64,000 nucleotides of DNA, taken from the NCBI GenBank assembly GCA_030374805.1, contig JARGSG010000024.1, positions 62,001 to 126,000 of the forward strand, given 5' to 3'. The translations under genes were made by a program, and so were the position numbers. Below the pieces are notes generated by a model. It saw only the letters and a list, made by a program, of their open reading frames with translations, made no database searches and was not told the DNA's origin. The stretch is from Gracilaria gracilis. Taxonomy: Eukaryota; Rhodophyta; Florideophyceae; Gracilariales; Gracilariaceae. Shown piece by piece: positions 1-10,759 of the stretch (within the stretch, counting starts at the first letter, position 1; each line of letters starts with the position of its first letter).

Positions 1-2260
1 GTTCCGTCGCAAACGTATCACCGACAACCTCACCCTTCTCCGATAACCTCCAACCTCTTGCAATCTCGCCACTCCCTCTCAAAACCCCGACATCATCCTC
101 CAAACCTCGTCCAGCATCTCCCACTGTACCAAAATGCAATCCATCCATCTTGCCATCTCCCACCTCCTCGACCCTCTTCTCTCCTCCGGCCTCACTGGCT
201 TCCCCTTCCGTCACACTATTGGCATGCTCCGCCATTGACACCCAATCATCGCCAGCTACTGCGCAGACATCTCAGAAGCAAAGGACATTCTCTCCATCTC
301 CCACGGCACCCACTTCCAGCATCCATGCCACTGATGTACCATCCCACGCTCCGACCTCCACCTACGCATTCCTTCCCCCCCTCTTCGGTCCCAGAATCAG
401 ACTCTTGCTGCCCGCAAATCACACTCTACCTTCCTCCAAGATGCTCAAAAGGCCTTTCTTGCCAGAAAGCCCAGAATCGCCAGAAACCCCAAGAAAAAGG
501 CCGTTGAAGCACTTTACTCCCTTTCCCTTGCAAAATACTCTTCTCTCTTCGAATCTTACCCGCTCCTTAACATCACCGCTCTCATATCCCCTTACAACAT
601 CTACCCCTTCAAACAACTCCATAACTTCCACCTCGGCATCTCCAAGCTCATCAAGCTCGCAGCCATCGAGAGACGCAAGTCAGAAACACTCTTCACTACC
701 CCCGTTCCTCCAAGTCCCGTGGTTCATTCATCTCCGTCCGCTCCTCCATCCTCAAACACGTGAACACCATCCTCGCCGCCATCGAAAAGCACTCTCCAGC
801 CACGGGCATCCACATCGACTTTTCTCCTCCGAGAACGGTCAGACCCTTAACGTTATCTTCAATCCGACGGCCTACGTAGTAGGCTCGAAGCAAAAGATTA
901 TCGCTCACTCGACATGGTCTTCCCCTTCATCGGCGCCTTCTTCGACCGCTGCTGTGACAAGGTCGATGCAGCTCCCATCACTTCCGTTTTCACCAAGTAC
1001 TCCGATCTTCTACTATTCTCCATTAGATACAACACCTCCGCACAATGGACCGACTCCCGCCTTACCGACCTCCACAACCAAATCCGCTCCTTCAAGCGCA
1101 CAGCCGTACTCTTCCTTGGCCCCCACCACATTTCCAGCCTTGGCTCCTTCAATTTCCGTCTCCTCGACCAAATCGTCGAGGACATTGGCCGCTTCGGAGG
1201 CCTCCACTTCAACGATGCCAGCATATTCGAACATGCCTACTCCCTCTTCAAGTCACAATACTCCAAAACCTCAAAGCACAGGTCCACCGCACATAAAGCA
1301 ACCATTCGCGCCATCCATCACTCCAACGCCACCAAAGATTGGAACCCCCTTTCCACCAGCCCCTCCATCATTTCCTCCTCTCTTGCCCTCGCCTTTCCTG
1401 TCCTCACCTCTCCCATCCAATCCTGCCAACGCCGTTTTGCCCGTGATGAAAAACTCATCTCATTCGCTGATCTAATCACCGCCCACAAATTCCTCCACTC
1501 TAATCCTCATTTCCGTCCCAAATCTCTCCAAAACCTCTTCCGCACCGACACTCTCTCCATCCTCTAACAGATTGAGAAACACGCCTTACCTTCATTCATC
1601 ACCCTTTCTCTCGAAGTCCTAGAATTCTCAGAGAACTCCCCCAATCTCCGTCGCAACCGAATCACCGTATTCAACTCCACTTACGTCGCCGCCGGTTATG
1701 TACCTTCACTCGACCACTACATTGAAAAGTGGAACGAGCTCGCGCTCCAGGATCCTCCAGTCCCTCTCATCCAACGAATATCTGCCGCCCCGTCCTTCGG
1801 TCGTTTTAAATCCCCAAAGTTCTCTTCCGTCCTCGTCGCCGGCACCAGCTCCTCCAACTCCACCCCCGTCGTCTAGGTCTGCAAACTCATCTCTCTTCTT
1901 CGCTTAACCCTTCCTTCTTCCACTCCATCTTCCAAGGAGTTCACCTTCGTACAGTTCTTGGAGCTCGTCCCACCAAACGACGAAGTCGATGTCAACCTCA
2001 ACTGCGTATGCCTCCGATGGGCAAAAGACGACGAACATAACCACACCACCCATCCAGTTCGTATCTGCACCCCCTCCACATCCGACAACGTTTCTCTATG
2101 GTTTGGGCTGATCCCTTTCTCTTCTATCCTTGGTTCCGTTCATGTTCTCTCCCAGAACCACCCCGCACCCCACTTCGCTTCCCGCCTCCACTGGCGTTTC
2201 CATAAATTCTACCTAAACAGGTTCTACCCAGACCCCACCTTCAGGCCCTACCTCCCACCC
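1..2260 (+). mobile_element. Plavaka/KDZ-like DNA transposon relic, cut by the window edge
   Basis: Protein-like sequence runs left to right but changes frame and carries stops. From 133 a frame reads MQSIHLAISHLL; further on come HPIIASYCADISEAKDI and YNIYPFKQLHNFHLGISKLI, with two early stops before 360. A second open stretch (914-1567) contains GSFNFRLLDQIVEDIGRFGG followed by a Glu in FEHAYSLFKSQYSKTSKH. A third (1568-1876) has YIEKWNELALQDPPVP, and a fourth (about 1930-2260) has FLELVPPNDEVDVNLN. This order (HP-I-A-Y-D near the first catalytic Asp, a Leu-His-Gly segment, then DI-RFG...E..H..FK..Y..TS) is what I know from the large Plavaka/KDZ DDE transposases of fungi and algae. The family name is inference. 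Four or more breaks make it a dead copy. Left end lies outside the window; no terminal inverted repeat was identified. Confidence 0.55.
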
Positions 2261-3099
2261 CCGCATAGCACACATTCCATAGGGTTTTCATACACCAATC
2301 ACTACCACCCTCTTCCACAGGAAAGATTGGAGATAGGTAGCACCCCTTGTGGGCTCTTCTCCGCAACAAAAAAAATCCTCCCTGACCTTCAGTTGACGTC
2401 ACGAATCGAGGAAACAAAACGTAGCCGCACTATCCGCAACAAAAGCGGAATGTATTGCAGCCACAAATGCCACAAAACACAAAAAATGGCTTCGTAATTT
2501 TCTTCATGCAACGACAATGACCAACGTCTATCAGAAACCGCAATTCATCTCTAACCAATCCGCATTACTGGTAGCATCACGTGAATTACCAATGGAGTGT
2601 TAAAAGTATATCGACATCTACCACCACTACCTCCAACACCATATTTTGGAAAGTTCCGTAGACGTACAAAGAGTTTTAACGGCAAAAATTTTAGCCGAAA
2701 TATTTACCAAGCGGCACACAGAGACCGATTCATCGAACTTCGTAACCATTTGAATATCACCCCCACTTCCCAAAAATGCGAATCACCACTGACGGGTGTC
2801 AATTAGCATATCCATCTTAGCTGATTCACATTTTTTCCGATGACAATCAGCCTTGCGGTAGTAGCTGCATTACATAAGCACGAGATGAGCGATATCTCAG
2901 AGTGAACGGCTCCGAGTCAGAGCATCTCCACCCAATGCACTCCAAAAAGAGTAAAACGTTATAAAGCGCAACAACGTGGGAAATTTTTATTGGTTGTAGG
3001 TATAACAACTTACCGCCATACCGCCAAGGACAAGGTCATCTCCACCGATGATTAGGGGTCGTGCAGCAGCCGCTTGTAGTAGGCACCACAGCTTGCAAA
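2261..3099. other. Gap between two transposon relics
   Basis: No gene recognised. Short open frames here have no recognisable motif. The last 300 bases probably belong to the 5' part of the Harbinger-like element that follows, but I could not find its terminal inverted repeat. Confidence 0.4.
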
Positions 3100-4438
3100 A
3101 TGGACATTACCTCTGATGATGAATGTTTCCCATTTGCAAGCACAGCCGCGTCATTCACAACACTTCTCGTAACAGCGCTCAGTATTCGTAACACACTACA
3201 GAAAAGACGTTTTCCTACAAAGAAAAATTGTGACTCTCTGCCGAGAAAGGCTTCAAACAGAGATATTGGCCGCCACTTTGCGGCGCAGTACATAGAAGAT
3301 GCCTATCTTCAACCTCAGTCATCAACCAATCCATTCACTGGTAACTTTGGCCCTGTGTTTAACGACCAATAATTTGAGAGACGCTTTCGAATTCCAAGGT
3401 CGTTGTATGATCGTGTGCACAAAGGTGTAACAGAAGTAGACAAATACTTTGAGGAAGGAGAGTACTGTTGCGGGAAAAAGTCAGTGACGACATATCAAAA
3501 GCTAATTGCTGCCTTAAGACAACTTAGTTTAGGACTTGGAGCAGATGCTTTATCTGCATTTACACGATTGTCTAATTCCACGCATCATGAATGTCGCAAG
3601 CGTTTTTTGCGCGCTGTAAGCGCAAGATTCGATGAAGAGTATTTGTGACGTCCTACTATAGAAGACACAAAACTGATTTTGAAGCGGCACCCACGACTAG
3701 GCTTTTCAGGCGCTTCAGGGTCGCTTGATTGCTCAGGAGGGAAGTTGAGCTGTGGAACGGTGGCAGAGCAACGACGTAATATTGGGAAGTTAGTAGATTT
3801 TGAACTGCGTCTAGAATCCATCTGTGACGACCTGCTTTGGATCGGGCACTTGAAGCTTGGGTTCCCCCGGTGCCATGAATTACCTCAACATTCTCAAATG
3901 TTCACCAATTTCTAATGATGTACGCAGCGGTGCATGGCCTCGGTATAAACCGGAAGTGAATGTGGCGCGCCAGGTGAGTAACTGGCTTTATAGGGTGGTC
4001 GATGGCATATATCGTTCTTTCCTTATCTTTTTCAACACAATACCGTCCCCAGCGACGAAGAGAGAGAAAACATTTGCGAAGGCCCAGGAAGCTTTTGGTA
4101 AAGCAGTAGAACTTGTATATGCTATGCTGTTCAGTCGATGGCCCATTCTTGCAAATCCCTCGCGCTTGTCGTATACAGAAGATATTTTTCGTTCTTGTTC
4201 CATCTTGCATAATATGATTTTTGAAGCCAGGGCCAGCGACGGACACATGGGGACGGTGAACAATGTCAGCATTTATCCTGAAGCTGCAGTGGTTCCGTTA
4301 CGGTCGTTTGCGACGCCCATTGAGATATACGCCGAAGCAAAATTTTATCGTCATCATGCGGATAGTACAGAGGATGAACGGGACCACCAACTATTAACTA
4401 ATGCTCTAGCTCACGCAATATGGCGTAGAGTTGGTTAG
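3100..4438 (+). pseudogene. PIF/Harbinger transposase, Plant_tran (PF04827) type, broken
   Basis: The pieces 3100-3372, about 3373-3648, 3649-3820 and 3857-4438 together follow the Plant_tran domain from end to end. An N-terminal half reads FERRFRIPRSLYDRVHKGV, then ALRQLSLGLGADALSAF, STHHECRKRFLRAVSARFDE, and the first catalytic block LGFSGASGSLDCS. The C-terminal half reads SPGAMNYLNILKCSP, VDGIYRSF, EKTFAKAQEAFGKAVE and FSRWPILANPSRLSYTEDI, ending LHNMIFE. Relatives have Asn-Asp where this copy has Asn-Tyr in GAMNYLNIL, so the second catalytic Asp is lost. In-frame stops near 3370 and 3646 and a frame change near 3810-3857 also break it. An active member would cut and paste its own DNA. 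No matching terminal repeats or 3-bp target duplication were found. Confidence 0.8.
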
Positions 4439-4658
4439 GGGGGTTCGATGATTACATGGGAGACCAAGAAGGTGACAGCTCCTCTGTTTGATTTCTAGTG
4501 CTTTGTATTGAGCCTCATTTACGCTATCCGCTTTCTTTGCCAGACAGAGGAGCGTGAGCTGATTCTTCTTCTTTCCCATTCCTTTTGCCTTTAGCGGGGC
4601 AAGCGAGACCCTTTTTACCTACGCGCGATGCAACCAGTCACCCCACTTGAACATGTTC

Positions 4659-4843
4659 TGAGCGGGTCAATGTACTCGCGGGTTACTTGAAATTTTCAAG
4701 AAAAAGGCGTCTAGGAATCTGGACGAGGTCTGGTTTACCCTGACCAGAATCTTACTTTCTGGCTAAAAGAAAGTGTACTTGTAAGATTTCTATTCGAGCG
4801 AAGCGCGGTATTCTAGGAATTAAGGAATTCTTGGATGGACCCA
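4659..4843 (+). repeat. 185-bp dispersed repeat, copy 1
   Basis: Begins TGAGCGGGTCAATG and ends TTGGATGGACCCA. The same 185-bp unit occurs in the same orientation at 29175-29359 with about 22 differences by eye. The interior contains a GAAA..TTTC inverted pair, a near-palindrome around TCTGG...CCAGA, and AGAAAGT...ACTTTCT-like arms, so the unit can fold extensively. The outer bases GGGTC and GACCC pair, as in a MITE, while TG...CA termini would also suit a solo LTR. No flanking target duplication was found. It ends directly beside the 4-bp flank of the next element. Confidence 0.75.
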
Positions 4844-4847
4844 ATAA

Positions 4848-5012
4848 CCCCGTGCTCCTAGAGTGAACAAAATTGCTCACCCACAGCAGGGAGATTTTTG
4901 GAGACCCAGCGCAATTCACGCTGTGCTGCGTGAAATCACCAGCCCCGCAGACTGACCTTCACGCTGGACGTGCGCGACGTTGACTCTGTCGCGCCTAGCG
5001 CTCAGTCTGGGG
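4848..5012 (+). repeat. Left terminal inverted repeat of the piggyBac-like element
   Basis: Pairs with the reverse complement of 9180-9345 over its full length with scattered mismatches and a short gap. The outer end is CCCCGTGCTCC and the inner end GCTCAGTCTGGGG. Shared blocks include GAGTGAACAAAATTGCTCAC and GTCGCGCCTAGCGCTCA. Confidence 0.9.
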
Positions 5013-5069
5013 CATATATAACCCATTAACCATAAACACTTTACCTCAGGCTCAGGTCATTTAGACCAT

Positions 5070-8000
5070 TTACTGTGTCTGTACCGCAGCTTCTGCCTTC
5101 TCCCTCAATTTAACCATCTCTGTTTCTGGTATAGTAGCTTTCTTTAGAACACGAGTACTATGCCAAACAACCCAACACTTTGAACACAAAGGCTGCCGGC
5201 AAACCTTGCACCATTGCCTTACCTTTGATCCCCATTTTTTCTTGAAAAATCGTCCTCTCAGTTCGTAGGAGTGATTATAAAAACAGAGAGAACAGTATAA
5301 CGGTTTTCCTTTGACGATGTTATGCAGAGCAGAGGAAGAAAGTCTTCTATTAACATTGTCCTGTCTGTTGTAACTTTCCACAACATTACGGACGAACATA
5401 TGAGAAATAGTTTCTTTCTCTGACATGCTGGTTGAAACCAATTGAGAAGCGCTTTGAAGTTTTGAGTATTGTCGGTATATCGTGGTATATGCTCTTGCCA
5501 ACTGCTTTACGAAATCAGAAAACGTCATGCAGCCAGACAGAGCATGTCTCAATGTTCTGTAGCTAGATGTATGACCATGTTCTGATTCAACAACTCCAGC
5601 AATAATTCCTTTTCGTCGCGCCTGAATTAGGCGGAACACTAATCCCACATTAGCTACTTGCGCGCATAAAAGTCGTCCAATAACACTGACAATCGGATTT
5701 TCAGATGAATTTGCGTAGCAAAGGCTCTTCATATTGCGGCTAAACTCATCCACCCTCCCTTTCAAAAGATTCCAAAAGACGAGGGAAGAAGGTATTATCA
5801 TTCGAGAAGGCGGTAGGGGACCTTTTCTTGAAACCAGGTCCCGGTAGGCTTTGCTTCGATTATAGTATGACCCAAAAGAGTACAAATCTGTAGCATTCGT
5901 ATTGTGTAAAAGCTCATCGTACGTTTTGGGTATATTTTCCGCGTGCTTTCCAATCCATTGAAAGCAGATTCTTCGTACTGATGTCAGTGTGTATATATAC
6001 TCCGCCGTAAATGCTTTGCTGAACTCCATCAGAACAACGTAGACAATGCATGCCAGCCCGGTATTATTCCCCCTACCCACAAAGAATGAAACATGTTCTT
6101 GGTTGAGCACGGCTGCGTGGTGTAAGCATTGAAGACGATAGCTTGAATTAGGTACAAGTTCTTGGAACAACTTTGTAGAGTATTCTGATCGGCCAATTTT
6201 GTTGATGTGTACGATACGCCTGTACTTATCTCGAACTGTTTCCGCTTGCTTGGCTGTTTTCAAAGACGGCATCGTTTTTACTTCGATGGCGCCAACGTGC
6301 AACGTATCATCGGATAAAAGACAAATGATGCCATCCGGACTGCCGGCCAGTACGTGCGTTTGTTTTGATCCAATAAGACCTACTGTTCCTATGTGTTGTA
6401 CAGTCCAGTTGCTTTCAAAGAACTCTAGAAAGCTTTCTCTTGTCTGAAAAGCTTCGTCTTTCACTGCCTTGTTCTTTTTAAAGAATCTTGGAATATTAGT
6501 TAGAACCTTACTCTCGATACGAGATCTCTCTTTCATACCTGGTGTAGCTGTCAGTGATCTCATAAACTACGCGTTCAGAGATGCTAGGTAAAGGCCTTTT
6601 TGTAATTCTTTCCTGTGTATGATAGCCTGTTCAGCCGAACTCGACGCTTGCGCTTCGGGGCAATGCAATTCTAAGGAACCATCATTTACCGCCTTTTGCA
6701 GCTCCAAAATCTTGGCGATGAGCGGCTGTTTGTTTGTTGAAGCTGGCTTTCGATGGTTAACGTTTGATAAAATTGTAAACAGCTGCTCCTTTCGAAGAGA
6801 TTGTAGCGACACAGTGGTGACGTTCATGGCATCTGCGATTGATTTCTCTGCATCTCTTTCAGGTGTTGCGGTGTTATCTTTGCGTACACCCAAAGTGCCA
6901 ATGACGCTATCCCACCTCACCCGCAGAGCTTCTACTGTTTCTTGCACTCCTATGGGCAACGCGGTTGATCCTGGCATCACAGAATTTCCATTCAGAAGTT
7001 CAGCACTTCCTACTAAGTTCTTTTCGTAGTCTGCAGCAAACAATGTGTAGAAACCGTGAGTAGTTCTTGATTTGAACTGAAATGCACGCATTAGGAACCA
7101 GCCCGGGCCTTGTGATTGCAGAACGGTGTATTCGTGCACCTGGTTGAGTGCAAAGCTGACCTTCAGAGCAGATGAATCCGAGCACGCTTTGTACACCTCT
7201 TGTAAATTGTGGCGGTCCTCGTCGTGTAAACTACTATTCAAGAACTCTCGCCTTGGAACCAAAGTAAACAGATGCGCACCAAACAATTTGCGGTTGTTGT
7301 GGTACACAGAAGCTATTCTCCCGGAATAACTTTCGCGGTATACGATGGCCTGTATCACTCTACCATTCTTTTCCGTTGCCGGCCTTGTGGCACTGTACAC
7401 AGCTCGACATCCTTTCTCTTGTACGACCATGCTTTTATGTTGCTTGCGAATAGGTCCTTCTCAAAACACAAAGGGGTAATCAAGGCTCCTCTTAGGCGTG
7501 CCAATCCCACTAGCTCCCAGCTTATCGGTGATGAAGTCGACTGTCTGTTTCCCATTGTAACCTCTGTCGGCGGCAAAAATAGCCTTCTCCATTGGCTTTC
7601 TAGAGTCTGGGGTTGCAGCGCCTTGCAAGAGCTGCACTAAGCGTTTCCACACATGAATCAGCTTTTCACCTGGTCTTGAATAGTGACTGGCAATAAATCC
7701 TGATATTAAACCAGAACACAAGGCGTTATTAACTCGTCCGAGGGCCTTCTGCAGATTGTTGACATGCGACAAGTTTGTCAGCTCCTTTACAGCACGAGAA
7801 CGCAGCCTTTGATGATCGTCATCCAAGCTGAAAACCGTCTGCCCCACAACATGGAGATAAACTCTGTTGATTGCGGAAAGTTTATGCTCCAGCTCAGTGA
7901 TGAATTGGTTTCCCAGAATGGGTTTATTGAACCATCCACTGTCACAGTCTTCGACAGGTTGTCGTCGTTTTCTCGTCCCACTGAGAGCAGCCCATATCTC

Positions 8001-9101
8001 ACTGTATCGTTTCCCTGACAGACCTGTCTGATAGCAGAACTCCCGATTTTCAGGAGATGTCATGACGGATACTGTCGTCCCGTACGAAGCAGCTAGAACA
8101 TGAGTTACTATTACTCCCTTCAACTCCATGGCAGTTGTTGCCTTCTCTTTCCTCGCACACAACACCCGATTAATATATGCACGTAGTTTCTCCAGCAGTG
8201 AAGCAGGAAAGAAAACATCAAACATATCTAGTGATGATATGTTTGATTCATCAAAGAACTGCGGGTTGTTGTCGTTCACACGAATTTCTTTCACAACATT
8301 CTTTATTACTGTGTTCCCCTCTTTGCGGAAACGGATCCCAAGAATACTGTCTGCATTATCGAGCTGGAGTTTGACTTCTTCAAATGCATTGGCGTAGTTC
8401 CATCCTTGTAACCCTCCTATTTTGTGGGCGTTGCTGCGCTCTGCAGTCGTCATGTTATTTTCCGCATTCTCATTTTCTCCTACATGGTCAATTTCCTTCA
8501 CCTCTTCTTCGAGAATGTCGTTCATGTACTCCGCCGGATCGCAAAATAATGCCGCCCAAATGTCTTCAGTGGCACTGTTTGCAGCTTCAAAGGCGTTGCA
8601 GGCCTCGGAAACATTCGTTTTGTTTCTTTGTGAAACACTCGGAGCGTGTAGTGATTCAATCTCTACTGTGTCGACTTGCATAGCTTCGGAAATCAAGGAG
8701 GAATCTTCACTGTATATCTCCGGTTCTGTGCTCTGCATGATGTCACATTTGAAGGTGTTATCTGATTCAGAGTCTGTATTGCGTTTCACACCCCATTGAG
8801 TGTCTGGATCATTTTCTTTATGGATATTACCTTGCGAAGCAGTTTTGTCTGGTGCATTGGAAGTGGCTGTTGTTCGTTAGATATGATCAGTTTTGGAAGA
8901 GAAGTATACAGGGTGTGTACAAGTCTGAATCTCATCAGATTGAACAGAAACTGTTTCTGCGCTTGGCAGTTCATCCAAAGAGGAATCAAACAAATTGTTT
9001 CCGTCAAAGTTTTCTTCTTCGTCGCAGGCTACAGCGGGTTTGGTGGTCTTCTTCACAGGCGATGGTGTGGAGGCGCACAGTGGTGGATTAGAGGGTGCCA
9101 T
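5070..9101 (-). pseudogene. piggyBac-like transposase with an inserted YqaJ-type PD-(D/E)XK nuclease domain, broken
   Basis: The reading frame starts at ATG 9101 (MAPSNPPLCAS) and would encode about 1,340 codons if whole. An acidic, low-complexity N-terminus precedes FDESNISSLDMFDVFFPASL, comparable to the piggyBac N-terminal block. The IS4-type catalytic segment AADRGYNGKQTVDFITDKLG, followed by GIGTPKRSLDYPF, ends near 7470. Downstream lies a SAP-like stretch (SLQSLRKEQLFTILSNVN), then a nuclease-like domain with HVLAGSPDGIICL and VGAIEVKTM, the D...ExK pattern of YqaJ/lambda-exonuclease folds. The C-terminus has CSLC...CKVC..PLCSKCWVVWH, a piggyBac-style zinc finger. Breaks: TAA near 8877, a frame change near 7440-7470, TAG at 6567-6569. 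Known piggyBac proteins of which I am aware lack the nuclease. The fusion is seen in the sequence; a joint function is inference. Confidence 0.7.
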
Positions 9102-9179
9102 GGGCTCGAATGAATGACAGAAGAGCGTAAGAAGGTTGAAGGAAAACGTGCGAGGGTGTGTCTCGAGAGAAAGAAACTG

Positions 9180-9345
9180 CCCCAGTGTGAGCGCTAGGCG
9201 CGACAGAGTGAACATCGCGCACGTCGAGTGGGAAGTTCACTCTGCGGGCCGGGTGATTTCACGTAGCGCAGCGTGAATCACGCTGGTTCTCCAAAAATTC
9301 ACCCTACTGTGGGTGAGCAATTTTGTTCACTCTGGGAGCACGGGG
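9180..9345 (-). repeat. Right terminal inverted repeat of the piggyBac-like element
   Basis: Reverse complement partner of 4848-5012. It starts about 80 bases upstream of the transposase start codon, so it probably also holds the promoter of that gene. Confidence 0.9.
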
Positions 9346-9360
9346 TTCTGCCACCGTCGT

Positions 9361-9589
9361 TGTAGCCATATCAGGCACCAGCCCAACTGCGTGGGTGGCA
9401 CCTTGCAAGAGATTACCGCAACGGGAATCACAGACGTAGACAGACTGTCTTTGTCGTCCTAGGAGTAGTCGTAGATTAGTATAAAAGGTAAAGACAGAGA
9501 GGCGACTCTCTTTTGACGAGCACACACACTCAATCATCAACAACAAGCATCATTTTATTCAACCTTTCATCTGCGCACTTTGCGCCACA
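9361..9589 (+). repeat. 5' LTR of the Copia element
   Basis: TGTAGCC...GCCACA, 229 bp. AGTATAAAAGG near 9478 is a likely promoter. It matches both pieces of the 3' LTR with about nine differences by eye, which also confirms that the two distant 3' pieces are one LTR. Confidence 0.93.
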
Positions 9590-9716
9590 TTCGCGAATTA
9601 AGCCGCATTTCTGCGCACCGAGCCTACTCTGCAGTCTACTCCTACCCAGTACAAGTTCATCTATAGTGCTTTTGACTGCGTTCGAGCCTGCTGTCTCTAA
9701 AGACGAAGAGTTTAAA

Positions 9717-9779
9717 GTAAGTTTTACTGCTCAAAACACTCGCTACGACTACGTACTAACCCTACGTTTTCCTTCCCAG
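9717..9779 (+). other. Putative 63-nt intron in the Copia leader
   Basis: GTAAGT at 9717, TACTAAC about 27 bases before the end, and a pyrimidine-rich TTTTCCTTCCCAG at 9779 form a textbook donor, branch site and acceptor. The segment lies between the LTR and the first ORF. Spliced transcripts are known for Copia elements, and the same branch motif appears in the host ARL5 gene of this window. Confidence 0.65.
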
Positions 9780-10504
9780 TGTCCTCCTCTTCGGAGTATC
9801 CTTCCCCTCCGGGGATTCCCCCATACCCCGCTGTTTTGGATTTGAAAGCTATCGAAGTCGATCCTTTCGTACAGGAGAGCTGCTACTGCCCTACTACCCC
9901 GTCACCACTACGCTTGTCACCCGCACCCTCCGAGGCCCCTCTACACGCGGGTCCCACCTCCCCTGGGCCCTCCGTTGCTGCACCTCGCCCCTTCACCCCC
10001 GCGTGGTCCACCGAGTCCGCTGACGAAGACGGCTTTCGTAGATCACCGTCGCTACCGCCCCCACCCCGCTCGCGCAGTCGCCGCACTGCTGGCACGGGCC
10101 ACGGCGCATCGAGACATATCCGTCCTACCCCCGCATTGTTGCCGGTGCAACACGGCGCGTCACCCCCCTACAGTACCTCTGCAGCCTTGCCGTCACCCCC
10201 ACGTGGCATAAAGCGCATCGACGCCGGCGCCGCCAAACACATCGAACGCGTGGCAATTGCAAAGCAGAAACGAAAAGTAAAAAATAAGAAAATTTTTCCT
10301 TGCGACTACGGCTCTGTCAGCCATACTTGGGCAACTTACAGGGTGCACTTAAAGGACCGGAAGCATCAAACTTACGCACGCCGGACCGTCTCCATGGACC
10401 AGAGGTTGTGTGGACCTTGTGGGCAGTCATTCAACACAAAGATCGACTTGGACCACCACCGCTCAAACCGCCGCCACCAAATTGTTGTGAATAAGCTCAA
10501 GTAA
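9780..10504 (+). CDS. Extra zinc-finger ORF in the 5' part of the Copia element
   Basis: An open frame of about 240 codons lies between the leader and gag. The first 150 residues are rich in Pro, Ser and Arg. A basic stretch (KQKRKVKNKKIF) leads to two Cys/His clusters at the C-terminus, the second reading CGPCGQSFNTKIDLDHHRSN, a U1/C2H2-like finger of the kind that binds nucleic acid. I do not know this ORF from Copia elements. It may be an accessory protein of this lineage or a captured host exon. It is followed by about 250 bases of AT-rich spacer before gag. Confidence 0.5.
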
Positions 10505-10759
10505 ATTAGTTTTTTTACACATTTAGCAATACTTTCTTTTTTTATTCTGGCTTTCTCCATATACACTTCTTCAAAACCACAAAAACCCAAGTAAAAAGCA
10601 TAAAACCTCTCCACAATTAACAAAAAATACAAAAACCATTGAAAAGCAATAAATTATGGCACACTATATAAAAATTAGCCAATATTTTGAAAATTTCATA
10701 GTATAGTAATTTATTATTTCATTATTTTTTAAAGTTTTGAATTTTCGTTAGAAAAAAAC

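Larger units (their letters stand above)
4848..9345 (-). mobile_element. piggyBac-like DNA transposon with 165-bp terminal inverted repeats
   Basis: The element is bounded by inverted repeats of about 165 bp whose outer ends are CCCCGTGCTCC and GGAGCACGGGG. It encodes one long minus-strand transposase region (5070-9101) that nearly fills the interior. The flanks are ATAA on the left and TTCT on the right; a decayed TTAA duplication, the piggyBac hallmark, is possible but not shown. The repeats carry several copies of a GAGTGAAC / GTTCACTC motif, which look like transposase binding sites. The family assignment rests on the transposase: an IS4-type DRGY...GT.KRS..YPF block and a C-terminal cross-brace zinc finger, both as in piggyBac. 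The copy is dead: two in-frame stops and one frame change in the transposase. Confidence 0.7.

Noticed and set aside
150-1475. A 441-codon Pro/Ser-rich open frame on the plus strand
   Set aside because: It is a shadow of the transposase relic in another frame; the Leu- and motif-containing peptide is in different frames, and composition alone keeps this one open.
4659-4843. A pair of LTRs at 4659 and 29175 enclosing one giant element
   Set aside because: The intervening DNA is explained by independent elements with their own ends and target sites, and the copies differ by about 12 percent.
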